The translations under genes were made by a program, and so were the position numbers. From positions 1,024,001 through 1,088,000 of the forward strand of contig NZ_CP059400.1 of assembly GCF_014109805.1 (NCBI RefSeq): a DNA stretch of 64,000 bases, written 5' to 3'. The notes beneath the pieces were generated by a model. It was not told where the DNA came from. It made no database searches and saw only the letters and a list, made by a program, of their open reading frames with translations. This DNA comes from Legionella sp. PC1000. Lineage in GTDB: Bacteria > Pseudomonadota > Gammaproteobacteria > Legionellales > Legionellaceae. This document shows positions 31,619-40,526 of the stretch, piece by piece (the stretch's first letter is position 1; each line of letters starts with the position of its first letter).

Positions 31619-33049
31619 ATGGAGTTAAACCGGTTAGAAAAAATTAGTGATTTTGAATGGCGAATCCCAAAACATGGGAAAATGCGTGTACCAGGGGTGA
31701 TTTTTGCCTCAGAGGAGCTGATACTCAATATGGACATGAAAGTCTACGAACAAGTCACGAATGTGGCAACTTTACCTGGTATTGTTCACGGTTCATTTGC
31801 CATGCCTGATGCGCATTGGGGATATGGATTTCCTATTGGCGGTGTTGCTGCATTTGATCCTGACAATGAAGGAGTTGTCTCGGCTGGCGGTGTAGGTTTT
31901 GATATTTCATGCGGGGTAAGACTGTTATCCACAGGGCTTAAACGTGAAGAATTTGAACCGTATAAGGAACTTCTGGCAGATACACTGTTTGCTCATATTC
32001 CAGCAGGCGTAGGCAGCAAAAGTCGTATTCACCTCACCATGAAGCAAATGGATGATATGTTACGTGGCGGCGCGGTTTGGGCTGTAAAACAAGGATATGG
32101 CGAACGGGAAGATTTAGAGCGAATTGAAGATAATGGTCGTGTAGAAGGCGCATTGCCTGAGCATGTTTCAGAGCATGCAAAAAAACGACAAAAAAATGAA
32201 ATGGGTACTTTAGGCTCAGGGAATCATTATTTGGAAATTCAAGAGGTCCGCCAGATATATTGTGAAAAAACCGCTGCCGCATTTGGTTTAGCACAGGGAG
32301 ATGTGGTTGTGAGTATCCATTGCGGTTCGCGTGGTCTGGGCCATCAAATAGGAACTGATTTTTTGCGCTCCATGTTAATTTATGCTCAGCAGCATGGTAT
32401 TCAACTCGTGGATCGCGAATTAGCTTGTGCGCCTATTCGTTCACCAATGGGCGAAAGCTATTTAGGTGCTATGCGTTCAGGAATAAATTGTGCTCTGGCA
32501 AATCGTGAAATCATTACCCATTTCATGCGTGAAGTTTTTCAGAAGGAAATGCCAGGAACCCAAATAAAACTTATTTACGATGTATCCCATAATACCTGTA
32601 AAGAAGAAACGCATCAGGTAGATGGTAAGACAATGCGTTTATTTGTTCATCGTAAAGGGGCAACTCGAGCTTTTGGCCCAGGCCACCCTCAATTAACAAA
32701 AGACTTTAGACAGGCAGGGCAACCAGTGATTATTGGCGGCAGTATGGGAACTGCGTCTTATATTCTCGTAGGCACGGCGAGTGCTGAAAATAAATCATTT
32801 GGTTCAGCCTGTCATGGTGCTGGACGTGCAATGAGTCGACATCAAGCAACCAAAAAATGGCGTGGCAGTGAAATCATTGAACAACTGGCGCAACGAGGGA
32901 TTCTCATTCGCAGCAGTTCCTACCGTGGTGTAGCAGAAGAAGCTCCCGAGGCGTATAAGAATGTCGATTTTGTTGTGGATGCCGCGCAAGCATCCGGTTT
33001 AACCCAAAAAGTTGCAAGGCTTGCACCGATTGTTTGTATTAAAGGATAG
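31619..33049 (+). CDS. rtcB: RNA-splicing ligase RtcB
   Basis: 476 residues. Motifs: DISCGVR with the Mn-binding Cys, GSGNHYLEIQEV, HCGSRGLGHQ and SACHGAGRAMSR, whose His399 should be the guanylylated residue. RtcB joins 2',3'-cyclic phosphate or 3'-phosphate RNA ends to 5'-OH ends using GTP, in RNA repair or tRNA splicing-like reactions. It pairs with the archease gene upstream; no RtcR-type activator is nearby. A tandem palindromic repeat array starts 5 bp after the stop. Confidence 0.95.
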   Translation: MELNRLEKISDFEWRIPKHGKMRVPGVIFASEELILNMDMKVYEQVTNVATLPGIVHGSFAMPDAHWGYGFPIGGVAAFDPDNEGVVSAGGVGFDISCGVRLLSTGLKREEFEPYKELLADTLFAHIPAGVGSKSRIHLTMKQMDDMLRGGAVWAVKQGYGEREDLERIEDNGRVEGALPEHVSEHAKKRQKNEMGTLGSGNHYLEIQEVRQIYCEKTAAAFGLAQGDVVVSIHCGSRGLGHQIGTDFLRSMLIYAQQHGIQLVDRELACAPIRSPMGESYLGAMRSGINCALANREIITHFMREVFQKEMPGTQIKLIYDVSHNTCKEETHQVDGKTMRLFVHRKGATRAFGPGHPQLTKDFRQAGQPVIIGGSMGTASYILVGTASAENKSFGSACHGAGRAMSRHQATKKWRGSEIIEQLAQRGILIRSSSYRGVAEEAPEAYKNVDFVVDAAQASGLTQKVARLAPIVCIKG

Positions 33050-33054
33050 GGTCT

Positions 33055-33566
33055 GTTTACAATTCTACTCTCTTGGCCAAAATGCTGCGATTTTATGCGC
33101 TCCGATACTCACATACTTTATGTATGCTCCGTTTCGGTGCTCTAAAATCGCAACATTTTGACTCAAGATAGCGAATTGTAATCAGACCCTGGTTATAGTT
33201 TACAATTCTACTCTCTTGGTCAGAATGCTGCGGTTTTATGCTCCCATACTCACATACTTTATGTATGCTTCGTTTCGGTGCTCTAAAATCGCAACATTTT
33301 GACTCAAGATAGCGAATTGTAATCAGACCCTGGTTATAGTTTACAATTCTACTCTCTTGGCCAAAATGCTGCGGTTTTATGCTCCGATATTCACATACTT
33401 TATGTATGCTTCGTTTCGGTGCTCTAAAATCGCAACATTTTGACTCAAGATAGCGAATTGTAATCAGACCCTGGTTATAGTTTACAATTCTACTCTCTTG
33501 GTCAGAATGCTGCGATTTTATGCGCTCCGATACTCACATACTTTATGTATGTTCCGTTTCGGTGTT
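33055..33566. repeat. tandem array of ~141-bp palindromic units
   Basis: Four unit starts (GTTTACAATTCTACTCTC) at 33055, 33198, 33339 and 33480, giving units of 143, 141 and 141 bp and a partial fourth of about 87 bp. Each complete unit is a long imperfect inverted repeat: TACAATTC near the left, GAATTGTA near the right, AAAATGCTGCGATTTTA mirrored by TAAAATCGCAACATTTT, and the self-complementary ACATACTTTATGTATG at the centre. Units differ by a few bases and by a short deletion at GCGCTCC. The array fills the gap between convergent rtcB and tehB and would form strong RNA hairpins on either strand. Confidence 0.9.
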
Positions 33567-33575
33567 CCTATTTGA

Positions 33576-34472
33576 TTAGAAACATTTCTGAGCAAGTAAA
33601 ATTCCAAACAGACCCTGAATGGGTTTGCCAGATTCATCAAGCTTATGCAATTTTCCCACGACTTCTTTATATTCCAAAATGGACCAGCCACAGTTTTGAT
33701 AATAATGGTAGAGCTCCTCATGTTCTGCCAAATAAGTAAAGAATGTAGGTAATTCAAATTGTTCTGAGCGGATTGGAAAGACAAAAAAATGAATTCCTTG
33801 TGCTACTGTTGCCTCCTGTAATTCCTTTAAAAGAGATGGAATTCGTGCAGCATCTAAAAATTGCAGGGATACGGTTGCAATAACCAAATTATAAGCCTCT
33901 CTTTTAAGGGATAGAGGGGTGTGGAGATCATGAACTATGGGAGTCAGTGTCGTTATTTCTTCCTCATGAACGATTTGACGCATTTTCTTTATTGCTGCTT
34001 CATTATGATCTATTCCTGTTACTTCATGCCCCATGAGCGCTAGGAAAAGTGGGTTGCGGCCTGAACCACAGCCTATATCGAGTACTTTTAACTTATCCTT
34101 TTTCTGGAGGTAGGTGGTATAAACATAGTATAAATCGGTATGCACATTACCCAATTTGTATTTCTTATCAAAATAGCGATGTGGTTTACAATAAAAATCC
34201 AAAGATGCATTAAAAACAGCGCTAATGGGGATTATTTTGTGCCAGGATGCGGGGGGAATGACGAGGTGATTATTTTTTTCATTTAAATGGTGGCGAGATA
34301 ATTCCTGTCCATTTCCATCAAGAAAAAGAAAATCAATTTCACCAGTATTAATTTGCAACTTGCCCCAAGTTCCCTCTTTAGTACTATGTTTTTCAAGGAA
34401 AAATTTGAGTTTCCCATCATGAGTTATTTGCAACTGTTTATAACAAATCAGGTCCTCATAAAAAGCAGTCAT
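33576..34472 (-). CDS. tehB: TehB-type SAM methyltransferase with N-terminal cupin
   Basis: 298 residues. An N-terminal region of about 95 residues resembles the TehB-associated cupin (DUF1971-like: HLVIPPASWHKIIPIS). A class I methyltransferase with motif I VLDIGCGSGRNPLFLALMG and acidic GIDHNE follows. The long two-domain form is typical of gamma-proteobacterial TehB, linked to tellurite resistance but likely acting on other thiols or chalcogens. Its 3' end abuts the palindromic repeat array. Confidence 0.85.
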   Translation of the reverse strand: MTAFYEDLICYKQLQITHDGKLKFFLEKHSTKEGTWGKLQINTGEIDFLFLDGNGQELSRHHLNEKNNHLVIPPASWHKIIPISAVFNASLDFYCKPHRYFDKKYKLGNVHTDLYYVYTTYLQKKDKLKVLDIGCGSGRNPLFLALMGHEVTGIDHNEAAIKKMRQIVHEEEITTLTPIVHDLHTPLSLKREAYNLVIATVSLQFLDAARIPSLLKELQEATVAQGIHFFVFPIRSEQFELPTFFTYLAEHEELYHYYQNCGWSILEYKEVVGKLHKLDESGKPIQGLFGILLAQKCF

Positions 34473-34625
34473 GCTTTTTTCTCCATGTCAGAATAAGTGG
34501 GTACGATCCCTTTCAGTTGAAATTATAGCTTTATTTGCATAGTGTATTAAAAGGATTAAGTATTATTTGTTGTTTCTTGCTCCAATTATGAGTAAGGCTA
34601 CTTTATTTAATAGGTTAATTTTGAG

Positions 34626-35537
34626 ATGAAGACCACGTTTAGCTTACATCCAGTAGCTCCATTCCAGCTGGAGTATACAGTCCTTGCGTTGCGTCGAAGA
34701 AGCAAAAATAATGTTGATCTTTGGGATGGGCACCGTTATACGCGATTATTGGTCATAGAGAATGTGCTTGTTAAAGTCGTCGTTGAGCAAAAAGAAATTA
34801 ATAAACCAGAATTACTTTTATCCATTGACAGCCAAAACGAGGTATCTCAAAATCAAATCGCATCTCAAATAGAGAAAATGCTGGGTATAAAATGGGATCT
34901 AAACGATTTTTATCACCTGACACAACATGATGCTCAATTAAATCCACTTGTTGTTCAATTTAAGGGAGTTAAACCACCGCGATTTCCTTCTCTTTTTGAA
35001 GCGCTGGTTAATGCGGTTTCCTGCCAGCAAATATCCCTTGATGCAGGATTGCACATTCAAAATCGATTGGCTGAATTTCTGAGCATGAGAATAAAGGAAA
35101 AGGAGCGCATTCTCTATGCATTTCCAAGACCAGAAGAAGTTGCTCATTGCACTGTTTCTGATTTAAAGAAAATAGGCTATAGCACCCATAAAAGTGAAAC
35201 ATTAAGGCAATTAGCAGTGGCAATCATGGAAGAAGAATCAAGTTTTGGATCTTTGGAAAACAAAGCAAATGGAGAGGTAATCGATTTTTTATGCCGTTTT
35301 AAAGGAATAGGGCGTTGGACTGCAGAATATGTTTTGTTGCGTGGTTTGGGGAGGATCGAGACTTTTCCTGGCGACGATATTGGTGCACAGAATAATTTAT
35401 ACCAATTGCTGCATCTTGATAAGAAACCTGATTATAAGAAAACAGCGGAAATTACTGCCAAATGGCATCCCTACGCAGGATTAGTTTATTTCCATTTATT
35501 ATTACAGCGCTTGTATGATAAAAGAATCCTAAAATAG
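34626..35537 (+). CDS. AlkA-like DNA-3-methyladenine glycosylase
   Basis: 303 residues. The helix-hairpin-helix GPD core is seen in FKGIGRWTAEYVLLRGLG and the catalytic Asp in FPGDDIGAQ (Asp250 or 251). NAVSCQQIS is the matching conserved upstream helix. The N-terminal 110 residues match the AlkA-type mixed domain. Removes alkylated bases to start base-excision repair. No Ada or AlkB gene is nearby. Confidence 0.88.
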   Translation: MKTTFSLHPVAPFQLEYTVLALRRRSKNNVDLWDGHRYTRLLVIENVLVKVVVEQKEINKPELLLSIDSQNEVSQNQIASQIEKMLGIKWDLNDFYHLTQHDAQLNPLVVQFKGVKPPRFPSLFEALVNAVSCQQISLDAGLHIQNRLAEFLSMRIKEKERILYAFPRPEEVAHCTVSDLKKIGYSTHKSETLRQLAVAIMEEESSFGSLENKANGEVIDFLCRFKGIGRWTAEYVLLRGLGRIETFPGDDIGAQNNLYQLLHLDKKPDYKKTAEITAKWHPYAGLVYFHLLLQRLYDKRILK

Positions 35538-35633
35538 CCATACTTAAAAGAAATTTTGTTTTATAATAATTTTTTTTTATAAAAGTACAAGATCAGTTTC
35601 GTGAGTAAATTAAAAAGCGCATAAGGAATGTGA

Positions 35634-37958
35634 ATGAATAATAAACCTCAAAGCTCAATGGAATCTACGAACTTTGATAAAGTATCTAATGTCTTAAAAT
35701 GGATTCTTTTAATTACTGCAATTATCTGTTTCATCGTGCTGATTTGGGGTACTTATAAAACCTATCAGCTTGCCCCTCCTTTACCGCAGCAATTTCAATC
35801 CCCTTCTGGACAAATCGTGATGACCGCAGAGGATATAGTGGCTGGTAAAGCGGGTTTTCAACGCGCTGACCTTATGGATTATGGAAGTCTTTATGGAATG
35901 GGCTCTTATTTTGGAGAAGATTATACTGCAAAATACTTAGTCAGTCTTGGTAGACTCACCGAAGATAAAATAGCACAACAACATTTCGGTAAGCCCTTCA
36001 TGAGTCTGACTGTAGGAGAACAATACACCGTGCGTCAAACGATGCAACAGGATCTGCAGAAAACTGATCTGAGTCAGCCAATCAGTATTTTGTCACAGCC
36101 AGTAGCCGATGCAATTGTGCAACTGCGTAAGCAAATTTCACACAATCTACTTAATCATGATCCAGAAACAGGTTGGACCAAAGCTTATAGCTTAAATGAG
36201 CAAAGTGCTTTACAAACGGCAGATTTCCTTATTTATTCTTCGCTCACTACGATTGCGCATAGACCCGGGCAAAATAGTTCCTATACCAATAATTGGCCCT
36301 ATGAACCCACCATGGGAAATACGCCAACAGCCAATACCTTTTACTGGACTTGGGTATCGTTTTGTTTTGTATTTCTGGGGTTTGGAGCAATACTTTATAT
36401 TTATCATCGATATTTGAGTGTGCCTGATGATGCATTGAGAACTCCCGTGTTTTTAGGGTTTGAGCCGCTGACACCAAGTCAGCGTAAGGTAGGGCAGTAT
36501 TTTGTTGTCGTTGCACTTGTTTTACTGATCCAGATCACTGTGGGTGTGATTATGGCGCATTACTATACAGAGCGAACGGGTTTTTATGGAATTAATATTA
36601 ATGATTATTTACCTTTTAATTTCTTGCGCGATGTACACATTCAAACACCAATCGTTTGGATCGCTCTTTCATGGGTGAGCGCTGCTGTTTTTATGGCTCC
36701 TCTCATCAGTAAAAAGGAAGCGAAAAGACAAGGCTTTTTAGTTGATCTTTTGTTTTGGGTCACCTTGTTTATTGTTGGCGGAGCGCTTGTTGGCAATTAT
36801 TTGGGGATTATGGGTTATGTGAATGAATCCTGGTTTTGGATCGGCAATCAGGGATTGTCCTATCTACAGCTTGGTCGCTTATGGCAAATTGGATTTTGTT
36901 TAGGGCTTTTTCTGTGGAGCTTTATTATTTTTCGTGGTATGTGGCCTACCTGGCATGGCTTAAAAACTGCTACTGTTGAGTTTTGGACTGGGCGTATTCG
37001 TTTAGAGCATCTTTTTTGGGCAAGCACGATGAATATTGCTGTATTGTATTGTTTTGGAATGATCCCTTTAACGGGAATTGAAAAATCATTCACAATCACT
37101 GATTTTTGGCGCTGGTGGGTAGTTCATCTTTGGGTGGAGCAGTCATTTGAATTTTTTGCTGCGTGCGCCACTGCTTATCTTTTAATGGGAACAGGATTGG
37201 TTTCACGTTCTCTAGCAGAACGTACAATGTATTTTGAAACAATTTTAATCTTTTTAGGCGGGATCATTGGAACTGGCCATCACTGGTATTGGACAGGGAC
37301 GCCGGATATCTGGGTACCACTAGGAACTATGTTTTCCTTTATTGAAGTATTGCCTTTGGTTCTCCTCATTATTGATGCCATCGAACATCATCAATTGATT
37401 AAGGGCCAACGTGCATTTACTTATAATTTGGCTTTTCTCTATATTTTGGGAGCATCCTTTTGGAATTTTGTTGGTGCAGGAGTATTTGGTGGGGGGACAC
37501 TCAATGCGCCACTTATAAACTATTATGAGCATGGGACATTCCTTACTTTAAACCATGCGCATACCGCATTATTTGGTGCATTTGGTTTGCTTGGCCTAGG
37601 TTTAATTTATTTTTGTTTGCGCTATGCGGCTGGTGATCGGTTTGCTTGGAGTGATCGTTTAGGAACTTGGGCATTTTGGTTGTATAACCTAGGTCTTGTT
37701 TTATGGATTGTGTTGAATTTCTTTCCTATTGGTTGGGCGCAATTAATGGATGTTTATGAACATGGCTTTGCCCATGCAAGAAGCCTTGAATTTTATAATA
37801 CAACATTGTTATGGCAATGGTTGCGATTGCCCGGAGATGTCGTATTTGCTCTAGGTGCATTATTCATGGCCTATGATTTTATTAAAAAGTTAGGTCCCTT
37901 TTTCCCAAGATGGTCGGGAGCTAAGCAATTAGAACAGCATCTTGTTCGCGATATTTAG
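35634..37958 (+). CDS. norB: quinol-dependent nitric oxide reductase
   Basis: 774 residues, the long single-subunit qNOR form. An N-terminal membrane helix and a periplasmic domain of about 200 residues replace the cytochrome c subunit. The haem-copper-oxidase-like core follows, with metal-ligand His at 498 (HLWVEQSFEFF), 549-550 (GTGHHWYW) and 641/643 (TLNHAHTALFG). It reduces NO to N2O with quinol electrons in the inner membrane, here likely for NO detoxification because no other denitrification gene is in view. No NsrR- or NorR-type regulator is adjacent. A DUF488 gene follows after 32 bp and may be co-transcribed. Confidence 0.93.
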   Translation: MNNKPQSSMESTNFDKVSNVLKWILLITAIICFIVLIWGTYKTYQLAPPLPQQFQSPSGQIVMTAEDIVAGKAGFQRADLMDYGSLYGMGSYFGEDYTAKYLVSLGRLTEDKIAQQHFGKPFMSLTVGEQYTVRQTMQQDLQKTDLSQPISILSQPVADAIVQLRKQISHNLLNHDPETGWTKAYSLNEQSALQTADFLIYSSLTTIAHRPGQNSSYTNNWPYEPTMGNTPTANTFYWTWVSFCFVFLGFGAILYIYHRYLSVPDDALRTPVFLGFEPLTPSQRKVGQYFVVVALVLLIQITVGVIMAHYYTERTGFYGININDYLPFNFLRDVHIQTPIVWIALSWVSAAVFMAPLISKKEAKRQGFLVDLLFWVTLFIVGGALVGNYLGIMGYVNESWFWIGNQGLSYLQLGRLWQIGFCLGLFLWSFIIFRGMWPTWHGLKTATVEFWTGRIRLEHLFWASTMNIAVLYCFGMIPLTGIEKSFTITDFWRWWVVHLWVEQSFEFFAACATAYLLMGTGLVSRSLAERTMYFETILIFLGGIIGTGHHWYWTGTPDIWVPLGTMFSFIEVLPLVLLIIDAIEHHQLIKGQRAFTYNLAFLYILGASFWNFVGAGVFGGGTLNAPLINYYEHGTFLTLNHAHTALFGAFGLLGLGLIYFCLRYAAGDRFAWSDRLGTWAFWLYNLGLVLWIVLNFFPIGWAQLMDVYEHGFAHARSLEFYNTTLLWQWLRLPGDVVFALGALFMAYDFIKKLGPFFPRWSGAKQLEQHLVRDI

Positions 37959-37990
37959 AGGAAAAAGCAATCCAGAAGGAAGATATAATT

Positions 37991-38518
37991 ATGTCTGAGC
38001 TTTTTACGATTGGCCACTCAACGCATACTTTGCAGGAGTTTTTTGAAATAATCCATGCCCATCAAATAACTCATGTTGTTGATGTGCGAACCATACCCAA
38101 ATCGCGCAAGGTTCCTTGGTTTAATAAAGAGGAATTCAAGAAATCGCTTGAAAAAGAAAAAATTGCTTATACACACTTACCTAAATTAGGAGGGTTACGT
38201 AAAGTTGAAAAAAACTCCATCAATATGGGGTGGAAAAATGAAAGTTTTAGAGGATTTGCTGATTACATGCAAACTGAGAGGTTTCTCGAAGGCCTTAGTG
38301 AATTAAATAACTTAATTAAGAAGAGCCCTAAGGTGGCGATCCTGTGCGCTGAAGCAGTGCCCTGGCGATGTCATCGCTCGCTTATTGCTGATGCAGAGTT
38401 GATTCGAGATTATGCGGTTTGGGATATTATGAACAAAACCACTGCGAATCCTCATCAATTAACTTCCTTTGCGGTGGTAGACAGAAAGAAAAACCCAATA
38501 CAAATTTATTACCCCTAG
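37991..38518 (+). CDS. DUF488-family protein
   Basis: 175 residues. The family signature is clear: FTIGHSTHTLQEFFEII, VDVRTIPKSRKVPWFN and CAEAVPWRCHRSLIAD with its conserved Cys-Ala-Glu and Cys-His-Arg. DUF488 proteins are cytosolic, of unknown function, and sometimes linked to haem or redox genes; here the gene sits 32 bp behind the NO reductase. A ribosome site (GGAAGG) precedes the ATG. Confidence 0.88.
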   Translation: MSELFTIGHSTHTLQEFFEIIHAHQITHVVDVRTIPKSRKVPWFNKEEFKKSLEKEKIAYTHLPKLGGLRKVEKNSINMGWKNESFRGFADYMQTERFLEGLSELNNLIKKSPKVAILCAEAVPWRCHRSLIADAELIRDYAVWDIMNKTTANPHQLTSFAVVDRKKNPIQIYYP

Positions 38519-38579
38519 TCATTTCTTATCGCAACAAAATTGGATTCATAGTGATGTAATTACTGGTAGACTCGCTGGC

Positions 38580-39812
38580 TTAATTCAAGCTGTTCGATTC
38601 TTCCAAAGAGTTTTGGTCCGTATCATCCTTCTTAGTTGTTATTCTGACTCCATTGAAACCCAATGGTGAAATATGAGTACCATACTGCTGTACATTTTTA
38701 AAAAGAGTATAAAAATTCGGAAGTTTATAGGTTGATGCAGAAACGGTATCTTTTTTTTGCAGAGCGTTCTCAATAGATTGGCAATTTTCTTCCTGGGCTT
38801 GCTCGAAGTTAGATACTCCAGCGATTAACAGATTCAAATCTGGTGATAATGATTGAAGCCAGTGATAAAATGTCATCTCGCGTCTGAAGTAGTTATCCTC
38901 AAGCGGATAAATACATTTCCCCTGGTTATAGTTTTTCTCGGTTAATACGACCACCTGCTTGATTCCAAATTCTTTTAATTGCCCCAATGTTGGTAGTTTT
39001 GTAGCGTCAATGGCAGTGAATCCATGATTGGGTTCGAGGATTAAACCTAATGAAGCGTCATGTGATGTAGGTGATTGTGATAACAGTTGGTCACGCGGTA
39101 AAGCGTCTTGTAGCTGATCCATTATCCGTGTTTGGGAAGTTTGATCATTCATTATGGATAGCTGCCAAATGCAATCAACACCATTCATATATAATGCGCT
39201 TGCAACAGGGGCTTCATGGCCGGTAAAGTTTATAAACAATGTATTGTCGAGCCTATGTTGCGTATTTAATTCGGCTAATACAGCATGTGTGTTGTCCCTA
39301 AACACCTCATCAACGGCTTTTGTTATAAAGTCCCGTCCTTTGGGTATCACATCAGACGGACTCTTAAGACGAATGAAATGAAGTTCACTTCCAAACCTGG
39401 ATAATACCTTTTGTGAGGGGGTCACAATGTCTACTAATGTCTGTAAATCATGTTGGGTTCTTCTCATTTCAAAGCTTTTTGGGGGATCTTGTTTTACAGG
39501 GGGATTTTGCAAGGCATTTATTTGATGGGTGATGAGCTTTACTTTGAGTAACTCATCGATAGGGATCTTAAACGCAAAATTGCCGTCTATATTTTCTACT
39601 GAAACACCTAAATACTTTTTAAAGAAATTATCGCGTAATCTATATTTATTGATCCTGCTTGCCTCAACATTACCATGCTCAATTTTGCTAAAAATCAAAA
39701 GACAGTTTTCATTTTCTAAAAACTCTATTTTATCTTGGTAGTAACCAAAATCTTCGGTCTCGTCAATTACTGCATTTAAAGCATCTATAATCAGTTGTAT
39801 CTCAGGTTTCAT
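38580..39812 (-). CDS. unknown protein, possible secreted effector
   Basis: 410 residues, no signal peptide or membrane segment, no recognised domain. A middle region from 150 onwards has alternating hydrophobic strands such as LFINFTGHE and QVVVLTEKN. The extreme C-terminus is polar and acidic (KKDDTDQNSLEESNSLN), the kind of tail seen on Dot/Icm substrates, but this alone is weak evidence. It converges with the DUF488 gene and has a 5' gap of about 290 bp to its right. Confidence 0.65.
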   Translation of the reverse strand: MKPEIQLIIDALNAVIDETEDFGYYQDKIEFLENENCLLIFSKIEHGNVEASRINKYRLRDNFFKKYLGVSVENIDGNFAFKIPIDELLKVKLITHQINALQNPPVKQDPPKSFEMRRTQHDLQTLVDIVTPSQKVLSRFGSELHFIRLKSPSDVIPKGRDFITKAVDEVFRDNTHAVLAELNTQHRLDNTLFINFTGHEAPVASALYMNGVDCIWQLSIMNDQTSQTRIMDQLQDALPRDQLLSQSPTSHDASLGLILEPNHGFTAIDATKLPTLGQLKEFGIKQVVVLTEKNYNQGKCIYPLEDNYFRREMTFYHWLQSLSPDLNLLIAGVSNFEQAQEENCQSIENALQKKDTVSASTYKLPNFYTLFKNVQQYGTHISPLGFNGVRITTKKDDTDQNSLEESNSLN

Positions 39813-39894
39813 TTATTCACTATCTAAAAGTTACTGTCTCGAAAATTAATAAGATACCTGAAACAAATCTGTGGGGTATGACGCGTCAAGCACT

Positions 39895-40055
39895 TATTTG
39901 TATAATTATTGTACTATTATAAATGAATAACATTAACGACAAATTAAGAGGGTATGGATATTAGCCATGGAATGATCGGGATAAAGGGTTCTATTACGCA
40001 TGAAGAGCGGAGCTGGATTCCGCGTATAAAAACGCGGAATGTAGCCTTTTTGATT
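39895..40055 (+). ncRNA. possible small RNA with intrinsic terminator
   Basis: A perfect hairpin ATTCCGCG/CGCGGAAT (40017-40040) followed by TTTTT at 40046-40050 has no clear gene upstream on the plus strand. A TATAAT-like box lies around 39900-39925. A short RNA of about 120 bases ending here would fit. The in-frame 60-codon ORF across it (39954-40136) looks spurious. Low certainty. Confidence 0.25.
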
Positions 40056-40100
40056 TTATATCATCTGGCTCGTTACTGGAGTTCATTTCTAACCAAATAT

Positions 40101-40385
40101 TTAAAGACCGATGTTTATTGTATTTTCGCTGTCTAATGTGGTCTCATTGATAATCTTATATATTGAGTCACGAACCTGTCTAGGCACGTTATTACTAAAG
40201 ATTAGGTGTATGTCATCTTTATTTTCTCTCGAAACAGCTAATTGAATCATTTGCGATCTGCTTCCTGTAATATTCTTTTGGTATAGGTAAGAAGGACGTC
40301 CTTCTACTATTCCAACTCCAGCTCCTTGATTCATAAACATGAACCCTGCCTTATTAAGAAATGCTTCAATTCTTTCAAATTTCAT
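40101..40385 (-). CDS. small hypothetical protein
   Basis: 94 codons from the ATG at 40385; the frame extends to 40418, but those 11 residues lack a ribosome site as well. MKFERIEAFLNKAGFMFMNQ... reads as a folded alpha/beta peptide without a signal or membrane segment. No family recognised. Its 5' side faces the large nuclease-helicase gene, which is divergent. Confidence 0.45.
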   Translation of the reverse strand: MKFERIEAFLNKAGFMFMNQGAGVGIVEGRPSYLYQKNITGSRSQMIQLAVSRENKDDIHLIFSNNVPRQVRDSIYKIINETTLDSENTINIGL

Positions 40386-40526
40386 TATTAGTACCCAGTT
40401 AATAAATAAAAGTGGCATTATGAATAAAATTTATATTAATTTCAATTCATTATTTGTTATTGCGTGTGGACTTGGGATCAGAGAGGTTAATCTATTTCAC
40501 AGAACGAATGTTTTGATATACTTTAG

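Noticed and set aside
33055..33566. CRISPR-like array
   Set aside because: Units are 141 bp, palindromic and adjacent, with no unique spacers and no cas genes.
39954..40136. 60-codon plus-strand ORF
   Set aside because: Contains a GC hairpin with a T-run in its middle, which fits a terminator better than coding sequence; no similarity recognised.
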